From assembly GCA_965657825.1 (NCBI GenBank), contig CBFHQG010000024.1:1-26524 (forward strand): a stretch of 26,524 bases of DNA. The letters are read 5' to 3'. Below the pieces are notes generated by a model. That model ran no database searches. It saw nothing but the letters and a program-made list of their open reading frames with translations, and was not told the DNA's origin. Source of the DNA: M55B157 sp965657825. GTDB lineage: Bacteria > Actinomycetota > Actinomycetes > S36-B12. This document shows positions 15,050 through 22,802 of the stretch, piece after piece (position 1 is the first letter of the stretch; the number at the start of each line of letters is the position of its first letter). The position numbers were made by a program, and so were the translations under genes.

Positions 15050-16168
15050 TCACTCCGCGGGGGAGGTGATGACCTCGATGCGCTGGAACTCCTTGAGGTC
15101 GCTGTATCCCGTCGTCGCCATGGCTTTGCGCAAGGCACCGACGATGTTGGCTGAACCATCCGCGGTATGCGACGGCCCGTGCAGGATCTCCGCCAAGGTG
15201 CCCACGGTGCCCAGCACCTTTCGTTCGCCTCGAGGAAGGGTCGGGTGCCATGCCTCCGCCCCCCAGTGCACGCCTCGCCCAGGTGAGTCGCTCGCGCGGG
15301 CGAAGACCGAGCCGATCATCGCAGCATCTGCGCCGCAGGCCAGTGCTTTGACCAGGTCGCCACTCGAACCGACCGAGCCATCGGCGATCACGTGGACGTA
15401 GCGCCCCTGGGATTCGTCGAGGTAGTCACGCCGCGCCTCGGCGACCTCGGCCACCGCAGTCGCCATCGGCACCCGGATACCGAGCACATCCGAGGTCGTG
15501 TGCGCCGCACCCCCACCGAAACCGACGAGTACCCCCGCGGCGCCTGTCCGCATCAGATGCAGGGCAGCCTGATAAGTCGAGCAGCCACCCACGATCACGG
15601 GAACATCGAGGTCGTAGATGAAGGTCTTCAGATTCAACGGATCACCATCACCGGAGACATGTTCTGCAGAGACCGTTGTCCCCCGGATGACGAGCAGTTC
15701 GACTCCCGCAGCGACAGCAGTCGGCGCGAGTGCTGCAGCCCGCTGAGGTGACACCGCGACCGCCACTGTGCCGCCGCCCTCTCGCAGTTCGGTCACGCGC
15801 TGGCGGATGAGATCCGCGTCGATCGGTGCATCGGCGTAGATCCGCTGCAGGTGCGCGGTCGCCTCCGGCTCGGGCAGGTCGCGGATGCGATCCAGGATGG
15901 GCTGAGGTTCGGCATAGCGGGTCCACAGGCCCTCGAGATTCAACACCGCGAGCGCTCCGAGCCGGGACAACTGCGCAGCGCTATCCGGGGAGACCACAGA
16001 ATCCATGGGCGCGGCGATGATCGGGGTGGCGAAGCGGTAGGCATCGATACGCCACTCGGTGGACACCTCATCGGGGTTGCGTGTGCGCCGACTCGGCGCG
16101 ACCGCGATGTCGTCGAAACTGTATGCCGTCCGGGCGCGCTTGCCGCGACCGATCTCGATCGTCGTCAC
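15050..16168 (-). CDS. guaB3: GuaB3-type IMP dehydrogenase-related protein
   Basis: The 372-residue product is a TIM-barrel protein of the IMPDH/GMP reductase superfamily without the CBS pair. Family features are the N-terminal YSFDDIAVAPSRRTR stretch, AAPMDSVVS at 52-60, LNLKTFIYDLDVPVIVGG, and a C-terminal YSDLKEFQR ending. At the place where IMP dehydrogenase has its catalytic Cys loop (GPGSICTT in GuaB), this protein has GGGAAHTT, so the Cys position is H223. Mycobacterial GuaB3 also lacks the Cys, as far as I recall, and its reaction is unsettled. It starts at a GTG preceded by GTGAGGGG, 13 bases after guaB, and is surely cotranscribed with it. Confidence 0.92.
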   Translation of the reverse strand: MTTIEIGRGKRARTAYSFDDIAVAPSRRTRNPDEVSTEWRIDAYRFATPIIAAPMDSVVSPDSAAQLSRLGALAVLNLEGLWTRYAEPQPILDRIRDLPEPEATAHLQRIYADAPIDADLIRQRVTELREGGGTVAVAVSPQRAAALAPTAVAAGVELLVIRGTTVSAEHVSGDGDPLNLKTFIYDLDVPVIVGGCSTYQAALHLMRTGAAGVLVGFGGGAAHTTSDVLGIRVPMATAVAEVAEARRDYLDESQGRYVHVIADGSVGSSGDLVKALACGADAAMIGSVFARASDSPGRGVHWGAEAWHPTLPRGERKVLGTVGTLAEILHGPSHTADGSANIVGALRKAMATTGYSDLKEFQRIEVITSPAE

Positions 16169-16181
16169 GATCCCCTCACCC

Positions 16182-17696
16182 TCAGCCGCGCGTGTGGTAG
16201 TTGGGAGCCTCGACGGTCATCGTGACATCGTGGGGGTGGCTCTCCTTCAACCCCGCGGCGGTGATGCGCACGAATCGTCCCTTCGCATGGAGTTCGGGGA
16301 TCGTCGCGGCTCCGGAGTAGCCCATCGAAGCCCGCAGCCCGCCGATCAACTGATGGGCCACCACCGCGAGCGGACCACGGTAGGGAACCATTCCCTCGAT
16401 ACCCTCGGGAACGAGCTTGTCGTCGCTGAGCACATCATCTTGGAAGTAGCGGTCCTTGGAGTAGGAGCGAGCCTGTCCGCGCGACTGCATCGCACCGAGT
16501 GAGCCCATCCCCCGGTAGGCCTTGAACTGCTTGCCATTGACGAATACGACTTCGCCGGGGGCCTCCTCGCACCCGGCGAGCAGGCTGCCGAGCATGACAC
16601 TGTCGGCTCCCGCGACGAGCGCCTTGGCGATGTCACCGGAGAACTGCAGGCCGCCGTCACCGATGACCGGGACTCCAGCAGGCCTCGCCGCCATGGCCGC
16701 GGCGTGGATCGCCGACACCTGAGGGACACCGACGCCAGCAACCACGCGGGTGGTGCAGATCGAGCCGGGCCCGACGCCGACCTTGATTCCATCAGCGCCA
16801 GCGTCGATGAGTGCCTGGGCACCTTCGCGGGTGGCCACATTGCCGCCCACGACATCGACAGAGGTGGAGCGCTTGAGTAAGGCGACGGTGTCGGCGACCG
16901 CCTTCGAATGTCCGTGTGCGGTATCGACGATGAGGAGGTCGACACCAGCCTCGACCAGGGCGTGGGCACGCTTCTCCGCATCTGCACCGACACCGACCGC
17001 TGCTCCCACGACGAGCCTGCCATCGGCATCCTTCGTCGCATTCGGGTACTTGTCGGACTTCACGAAGTCCTTGACGGTGAACAACCCGCCGAGACGGCCA
17101 TCGGGATGCACAAGTGGGAGCTTCTCGATCTTGTTGGTCGCCAGAAGCGCGAGCGCCTGCTCCGAGTCGACCCCCACGGGAGCGGTGACCAGCGGCATGG
17201 GTGTCATCACTTCACGGACCGGTCGCGAGTCGTCATCTTCGAACCTCATGTCGCGATTCGTGACGATGCCCAGGAGCCGCCCGTCACCATCGACCACCGG
17301 TACTCCGCTGATGCGGTACCGGCCGCACAGCGCGTCGACGTGGCCGAGGGAGTCATCGGGCCCGCAGGTCACCGGGTGACTGACCATCCCCGCCTCAGAA
17401 CGCTTCACCATGTCGACCTGCTCGACCTGGTCTTCGATCGACAGGTTGCGGTGGACGATTCCCACCCCACCCTGACGCGCCATCGCGATGGCCATCCGGG
17501 CTTCGGTCACCGTGTCCATCGCGCTGGACAGCAGAGGCATCCGGATGCTGATGTTCCGCGACAGCCGAGTCGTCGTATCCACCTCGCTGGGGACGACATC
17601 GGACTCGGCGGGCAGAAGGAGCACATCGTCGAAGGTGAGCCCGAGATAGGCGAACTCCGGGGGCAGGGCGTCGGTGGGATCCTGCGACGGCGACAT
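16182..17696 (-). CDS. guaB: IMP dehydrogenase
   Basis: GuaB oxidises IMP to XMP with NAD+, the rate-limiting step toward GMP; its product is used by GuaA encoded at 3474-5084. The 504-residue protein has the LTFDDVLLLPA start, two CBS domains between about 105 and 225 that bind adenine or guanine nucleotides for regulation, the catalytic loop GVGPGSICTTR with C314, and the flap YRGMGSLGAM at 394-403. All essential parts are present. The ATG at 17694-17696 lies nine bases after the stop of the helical-repeat gene, and the AGG of that stop context may serve as its ribosome site. Confidence 0.97.
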   Translation of the reverse strand: MSPSQDPTDALPPEFAYLGLTFDDVLLLPAESDVVPSEVDTTTRLSRNISIRMPLLSSAMDTVTEARMAIAMARQGGVGIVHRNLSIEDQVEQVDMVKRSEAGMVSHPVTCGPDDSLGHVDALCGRYRISGVPVVDGDGRLLGIVTNRDMRFEDDDSRPVREVMTPMPLVTAPVGVDSEQALALLATNKIEKLPLVHPDGRLGGLFTVKDFVKSDKYPNATKDADGRLVVGAAVGVGADAEKRAHALVEAGVDLLIVDTAHGHSKAVADTVALLKRSTSVDVVGGNVATREGAQALIDAGADGIKVGVGPGSICTTRVVAGVGVPQVSAIHAAAMAARPAGVPVIGDGGLQFSGDIAKALVAGADSVMLGSLLAGCEEAPGEVVFVNGKQFKAYRGMGSLGAMQSRGQARSYSKDRYFQDDVLSDDKLVPEGIEGMVPYRGPLAVVAHQLIGGLRASMGYSGAATIPELHAKGRFVRITAAGLKESHPHDVTMTVEAPNYHTRG

Positions 17697-17705
17697 GCGT
17701 GAAGG

Positions 17706-18635
17706 CTACCTGTCGAGGAGGGCCCGCAGGCGTCCGACGTCGCTTCGCGCCCGCCAGTGCGCAGCGAGGTCGAGGCGCTCATCGTCTGGCAGGTGGGCCT
17801 CGATGGAGTAGGTGGCGTGGACGCCCGCGACGACGATCTCGCGCACCTGAGGGGTACCACCCGATCCTCCTGCTGCGATGTCTGCGTCCAGGGTGATCAG
17901 CGCGATGGGCCACGCCAGGCTGGCCCACCCGTGCTGGCGGGCCTCGACCGCGATGCGCCCGGCGATCCGGGCCGCCTCATCGGGATCGCCTCGACCGGTC
18001 AATCCGGCCGCGAGGATCGCTTGGGACTTGACCCGGTGGCGGACACTGCGGGCGTCACATAAACGCACGGCCTGCTCTGCGGCGTCGACCGCCGCATCCG
18101 CCCGTCCCTCGAGGAGCATGAGTTCACTGCGAACCCAGGCTGCGCGGGTGGCGATCCGCCACAGATCACCGGGTGGTGTTCGTTGTGCCACCCCCACGTC
18201 ATCCGTTCCCGCTTGATGCGCACCTATCTGGCTTTCAGCCTGCTCCAGGTGCGCCCGGGCGCCCTCGCCGCGACCATCAGCGATCGCATCGGCCGCCAAC
18301 CCCAGGTGCGCCTCCACCGCGGACTCCACGTCGTCGGCGAGCTCCAGCGCACGGGTGTCCCATTGTGTCGCCTGCGCTATCGCTCCGACCTGGCGCAGAT
18401 GACTGCCCTGCAGCGAACAGATCAGGGATGCCAGTGCACCCCCTGCCTCGATCCGTCGGACACGATCCAATAACCACCAGGCGGCCAGATATCGGCCCTG
18501 CGCACCCAGTATCACCGCGCGTTGAGTCGCGATATGCGTCTGCCGACGTGAACCTCGGGGTGTAGGGGCGGGCACGCCGTCGGTCAAGCGCTGCGACTCA
18601 AGCGCCGACAGCCTGCGCGACGAGCTGGACTGCAC
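17706..18635 (-). CDS. Helical-repeat (TPR-like) protein of unknown function
   Basis: The product of up to 309 residues is rich in Ala, Arg and Leu and made almost wholly of paired amphipathic helices from about residue 35 to 255, a tetratricopeptide-like pattern of the kind used for protein binding. There is no signal peptide, membrane segment or catalytic motif, so it is probably cytosolic. The GTG at 18633-18635 overlaps the end of the MerR-type gene by 38 bases. A later GTG at codon 21 is also possible, and neither has a strong ribosome site. The overlap upstream and the nine-base gap to guaB place it in one operon with both. I do not recognise a named family. It could be an adaptor for the regulator, but this is only inferred from position. 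Confidence 0.7.
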   Translation of the reverse strand: MQSSSSRRLSALESQRLTDGVPAPTPRGSRRQTHIATQRAVILGAQGRYLAAWWLLDRVRRIEAGGALASLICSLQGSHLRQVGAIAQATQWDTRALELADDVESAVEAHLGLAADAIADGRGEGARAHLEQAESQIGAHQAGTDDVGVAQRTPPGDLWRIATRAAWVRSELMLLEGRADAAVDAAEQAVRLCDARSVRHRVKSQAILAAGLTGRGDPDEAARIAGRIAVEARQHGWASLAWPIALITLDADIAAGGSGGTPQVREIVVAGVHATYSIEAHLPDDERLDLAAHWRARSDVGRLRALLDR

Positions 18636-19599
18636 CGGTCAGATCGTGAACCCGCTGCCCGGGAGCCGGTCCCGGCTGCCAGCCCGGCCCGGCAAGGATG
18701 ACGACCGGTTCGGGTCGCATGTCCGGCATGTGGTCCAGATTCGTCAACGATCCGGTCTCAGGGGTTTGCGACCACAGGACGACCGCGGCCGGCCCGGTCC
18801 GACGAACTGCGGCACCGAGGGCCTCCGCAGGAGTCCGCGCTCCCAGCATGCGCACCGAGATGCGGCGTTCGGACAATCCCGCGGCGATCGCCCACAGCGG
18901 CAGAGTGTGCGCCTCCCCGTCTGAACCGGCGAGGAGTACCGGGCGTGCGTTGATGGCGCTGAAGGGGCCTTGCACCTTGGAGTTGAGCACTGATTGCACA
19001 GCCTCGGATAGGACGTGCTCGACTTCGATGCCGGTGCCGGTTTGCTCCCAGCGTTGCCCGACGCCGATGAGGACCGGGACGAGCAGGTGATCCCAGGTCC
19101 ACACCACGCCTCGTCGCGACAGCGTCTCGGAGATGATGGATTCGCATGCACCGGAGTCCAGGCTCACGGCTGCTCGTGCGAGTCCACGTGCCGCGGGAGC
19201 ACCACCGGGCATCGCGACGATGTGACCGCCACCGTGTCGATTCGAGGATTCGGTCGTCGTCAGGGGGGAGATGGTGGCGCCCTCTTCGGGCGTTGCTCCC
19301 AGTGACGCGACATCCAACTCGCGGGCCGCGCGGGCTGCCTCCGCTGGTGCGACGCCTGCGAGAACGAGTCGGCGCATGTGGTCCAGGCGGGCGATGTCAT
19401 CAGCGTCGTATCGGCGATGCGCGCCTGCGGCATGCGCCGTGGGCCCCAGGCCGTAGCGACGGTCCCACGTCCGCAGGGTCGCCGGCGCCACCCCGAGGCG
19501 TCGCGCAACAGCCGCCACCGTGAGGCCGACCCCGGAGAGCCCCACGTTCGGGGACTCCGGCGTGCGCGAAGGCTCGGGCACGTGTGCTGAGGTCGGCAT
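18598..19599 (-). CDS. MerR-type regulator with cobalamin-binding domain (CarH-like)
   Basis: With the start at 19597-19599 the product has 333 residues. Residues 26-75 form a MerR winged helix-turn-helix (LTVAAVARRLGVAPATLRTWDRRYG). Residues 135-330 form a helical bundle plus a Rossmann-like B12 domain. The bundle has W184 and E194-H195, the Wx9EH signature of CarH, and H231 in DGEAH fits the lower axial ligand position. CarH proteins bind adenosylcobalamin, repress as tetramers in the dark and fall apart in light. Here Glu follows the Trp, where T. thermophilus CarH has His132. Other starts at 19626 or further upstream are open. It probably controls its own operon from the A/T-rich region at 19735-19800. 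Confidence 0.85.
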   Translation of the reverse strand: MPTSAHVPEPSRTPESPNVGLSGVGLTVAAVARRLGVAPATLRTWDRRYGLGPTAHAAGAHRRYDADDIARLDHMRRLVLAGVAPAEAARAARELDVASLGATPEEGATISPLTTTESSNRHGGGHIVAMPGGAPAARGLARAAVSLDSGACESIISETLSRRGVVWTWDHLLVPVLIGVGQRWEQTGTGIEVEHVLSEAVQSVLNSKVQGPFSAINARPVLLAGSDGEAHTLPLWAIAAGLSERRISVRMLGARTPAEALGAAVRRTGPAAVVLWSQTPETGSLTNLDHMPDMRPEPVVILAGPGWQPGPAPGQRVHDLTGAVQLVAQAVGA

Positions 19600-19721
19600 A
19601 CCCCTATTGTCCGGTGCTCCCGGCATACCGCACGCTGAGCGCTCCACCACGCTCATCCACGCCGTGCTGGCCCCGTCATCCGGCCTGCTCGACCCACTGC
19701 AGGGAGGACCGCACTCTGCCC

Positions 19722-19737
19722 CGTGATACACGTCACA
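19722..19737. promoter_or_regulatory. CRP/GlxR-like palindrome upstream of whiB3
   Basis: The sequence C-GTGA-N6-TCAC-A matches the TGTGA-N6-TCACA consensus of CRP-family regulators at nine of ten defined positions. Its centre lies about 75 bases before the predicted whiB3 start point, a usual distance for an activator. It lies between the divergent whiB3 and MerR-type genes, so it could act on either. Confidence 0.5.
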
Positions 19738-19769
19738 CAATCGAGTCATAAATTGTTCAACTAAATCTC

Positions 19770-19798
19770 TTGACCAACCTGTGACGCGATTCTAAAGT
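19770..19798 (+). promoter_or_regulatory. Sigma-70 type promoter of whiB3
   Basis: TTGACC at 19770-19775 and TAAAGT at 19793-19798 are separated by exactly 17 bases, in an unusually A/T-rich stretch of this GC-rich DNA. The start point should be near 19805, giving a leader of about 30 bases that contains the GAGGAGG ribosome site of whiB3. Confidence 0.75.
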
Positions 19799-19834
19799 GG
19801 AGGAAAGCACGACCAACCGCTCGAGGAGGACCCC

Positions 19835-20134
19835 ATGGCTGATGTATCCCGACTTCCCGGCCCGAACGCCGATCTGTGGGATTGGCAGCTCCTGGGGGCC
19901 TGCCGCGGGGAGGATCCCGCCGTGTTCTTCCACCCCGAAGGAGAGCGCGGACCGGCCCGAGCGGCTCGTGAGGCCGCGGCCAAGGCCGTCTGCGGTGCCT
20001 GCCCGGTCCGGGTGCAGTGTGCCGAGCACGCCCTGCGCGTTCGTGAGCCCTACGGGGTGTGGGGTGGCCTGAGCGAGGATGATCGCGAGGCGATCTACCG
20101 CCGTGGTCGCCGCCCGCTGCCCGTCGCCGGCTGA
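19835..20134 (+). CDS. whiB3: WhiB-family iron-sulfur regulator, WhiB3/WhiD type
   Basis: The 99-residue product has the four cluster ligands C23, C53, C56 and C62 and the GVWGG turn at 74-78 followed by a basic tail (RRGRR). The N-terminal LPGPNADLWDWQL stretch followed by FFHPEGERG is characteristic of WhiB3 of mycobacteria and WhiD of Streptomyces. Such proteins hold a [4Fe-4S] cluster, bind the housekeeping sigma factor and tune genes to redox state or development. GAGGAGG lies eight bases before the ATG. It is divergent from the MerR-type gene and convergent with groEL, the same relation as whiB3 and groEL1 in M. tuberculosis. Confidence 0.93.
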   Translation: MADVSRLPGPNADLWDWQLLGACRGEDPAVFFHPEGERGPARAAREAAAKAVCGACPVRVQCAEHALRVREPYGVWGGLSEDDREAIYRRGRRPLPVAG

Positions 20135-20177
20135 TCCACGCCTACGCCCGCCCCACGCGCGCTGGCGTCAGCGAACT

Positions 20178-20213
20178 CGAAGGCCCGCCGTCCGAAGGGA
20201 CGGCGGGCCTTCG
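20178..20213. terminator. Strong two-way terminator between whiB3 and groEL
   Basis: A perfect 16-base-pair stem runs from 20178-20193 to 20198-20213 with a four-base GAAG loop. It contains the arms GGCCCGCCGTCC and GGACGGCGGGCC. It lies between the whiB3 stop and the convergent groEL stop and can end transcription from both sides. There is no long T-run, as is common in actinobacteria. Confidence 0.85.
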
Positions 20214-20255
20214 CACTACATCGTTCGGGTGCCTGATCGGACCCTTATCGATCTG

Positions 20256-21881
<1,626 letters not shown>

Positions 21882-21904
21882 GGTCCTTCACTTTCCCGAT
21901 GGTG

Positions 21905-22033
21905 TGCGCGAAGCGCAGCTGGGGCGAACAGTGGATTCGGGGCGGGGCTGCATCTCCCCGCTTCGCCGGCTGCGCGCCGGGCCCTCATCGGACCCGGCGC
22001 GCGCACGGCCTAGGTGCTCGCGGGATCGCGAGC
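21905..22033 (-). other. Hairpin-rich spacer between groES and groEL
   Basis: Four stem-loops lie in the 158-base spacer. They are GCTCGCG/CGCGAGC at 22016-22033 with a four-base loop, GCGCGCCGGG pairing across about 21972-22002, GCGGGG/CCCCGC at 21942-21961, and TGCGC/GCGCA at 21905-21917. None is followed by a T-run. They could slow RNA decay, partly terminate transcription or mark a processing site, so that groES and groEL are made in different amounts. Confidence 0.6.
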
Positions 22034-22039
22034 CGGGGA

Positions 22040-22339
22040 TCACTTCTCGATGACGGCGAGAACGTCGCGTGCCGAGAGGATCAGGTACTCCTCGTTGTTG
22101 TACTTCACCTCGGTGCCGCCGTACTTGGAGTAGATGACGGTGTCACCGACGTTGATATCGAGCGGGATGCGCTTATCGCCATCCTCGTCGAATCGGCCGG
22201 GGCCAACCGCCAGGACCTTGCCCTCCTGGGGCTTCTCCTTGGCGGTGTCGGGGATGACCAGGCCCGAGGCCGTGGTCTGCTCGGCTTCGAGGGTCTGCAC
22301 GAGGATGCGATCCTCGAGGGGCTTGATGGAGACGGACAC
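22040..22339 (-). CDS. groES: Co-chaperonin GroES, 10 kDa
   Basis: The 99-residue product caps the GroEL ring. Family marks are SVSIKPLEDRILVQ at the N terminus, the mobile loop EAEQTTASGLVIPDTAKEKP that docks to GroEL, GKVLAVGPG, and the YSKYGGTEVKYNNEEYLIL end. The GTG at 22337-22339 is chosen because it matches the usual GroES length and has GGAGG upstream, although at 11 bases the spacing is long. An ATG 27 bases further upstream would add nine residues not found in the family and would bury the ribosome site inside the gene. It is the first gene of the groES-groEL operon. Confidence 0.96.
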   Translation of the reverse strand: MSVSIKPLEDRILVQTLEAEQTTASGLVIPDTAKEKPQEGKVLAVGPGRFDEDGDKRIPLDINVGDTVIYSKYGGTEVKYNNEEYLILSARDVLAVIEK

Positions 22340-22455
22340 GATGTATTCATCCTCCGATATGTGCACGGATGGTCGGTTGGGTAGTCAGTCGCCCCGTCGT
22401 CGCGGTGCCGGTGCAACCGAGCGCTGCCCACCGGCGCCACCATCCCCGGACGGGG

Positions 22456-22482
22456 CTAGCAGTCACAAGTGGAGAGTGCTAG
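22456..22482. promoter_or_regulatory. CIRCE element 2 (HrcA operator), at the groES start point
   Basis: CTAGCAGTC-N9-GAGTGCTAG resembles the CIRCE consensus TTAGCACTC-N9-GAGTGCTAA with four mismatches and the exact nine-base spacer. It overlaps the predicted transcription start, so bound HrcA would block initiation. Confidence 0.8.
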
Positions 22483-22486
22483 AACC

Positions 22487-22515
22487 ACGGTAGCCCGGGA
22501 CTAGCACTCCGTCAA
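22487..22515 (-). promoter_or_regulatory. groES-groEL promoter
   Basis: On the minus strand TTGACG (22510-22515) and TACCGT (22487-22492) are separated by 17 bases. The -35 box lies within the first CIRCE element and the start point near 22480 falls in the second. Confidence 0.75.
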
Positions 22516-22527
22516 CTCGAGTGCCAA
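22501..22527. promoter_or_regulatory. CIRCE element 1 (HrcA operator), over the groES -35 box
   Basis: CTAGCACTC-N9-GAGTGCCAA matches the CIRCE consensus except at two positions, with the standard nine-base spacer. Its spacer contains most of the -35 box of the groES promoter. HrcA, the usual repressor, is not encoded in the window. Confidence 0.92.
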
Positions 22528-22802
22528 TGCCTCTCCCCGGGTCGCCGCCTCGGACTCACTCGGCGGATCGCACCCCGACCACCCGGGTGCGTGCGGATTC
22601 CTAGCCCGCCACCCACCGTTCGGCCACGGCGCCACTTCACCGGAACGCAAGTCTGGGGGATACCCGAACCCGGGGTCGGCTTCACCGATGCATCGACTGA
22701 CGCCCCCGATCTAGCCTTCATCAACACCCGATATCGACACCCGATGCGGTTGGCAAACACGGCTGATCACATCGCACGAGACGTACCGACGATGGGATCA
22801 CC
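22528..22802. other. Intergenic region before the large secreted protein gene
   Basis: Together with the CIRCE region and the groES leader this makes 463 bases without a gene. I see no convincing coding frame here: short frames exist on both strands but have no ribosome site or family likeness. A nine-base direct repeat ACACCCGAT occurs at 22724-22732 and 22737-22745. The promoter of the secreted protein gene must lie here, but no clear -35/-10 pair is visible. Confidence 0.5.

Noticed and set aside
22340..22366. An ATG that would add nine residues to GroES
   Set aside because: GroES proteins start close to the SIKPLEDRI segment, and the GGAGG ribosome site lies between this ATG and the GTG at 22339.
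22724..22745. Direct repeat ACACCCGAT considered as a regulator binding site
   Set aside because: Two nine-base copies alone, without a known regulator or promoter beside them, could be chance.
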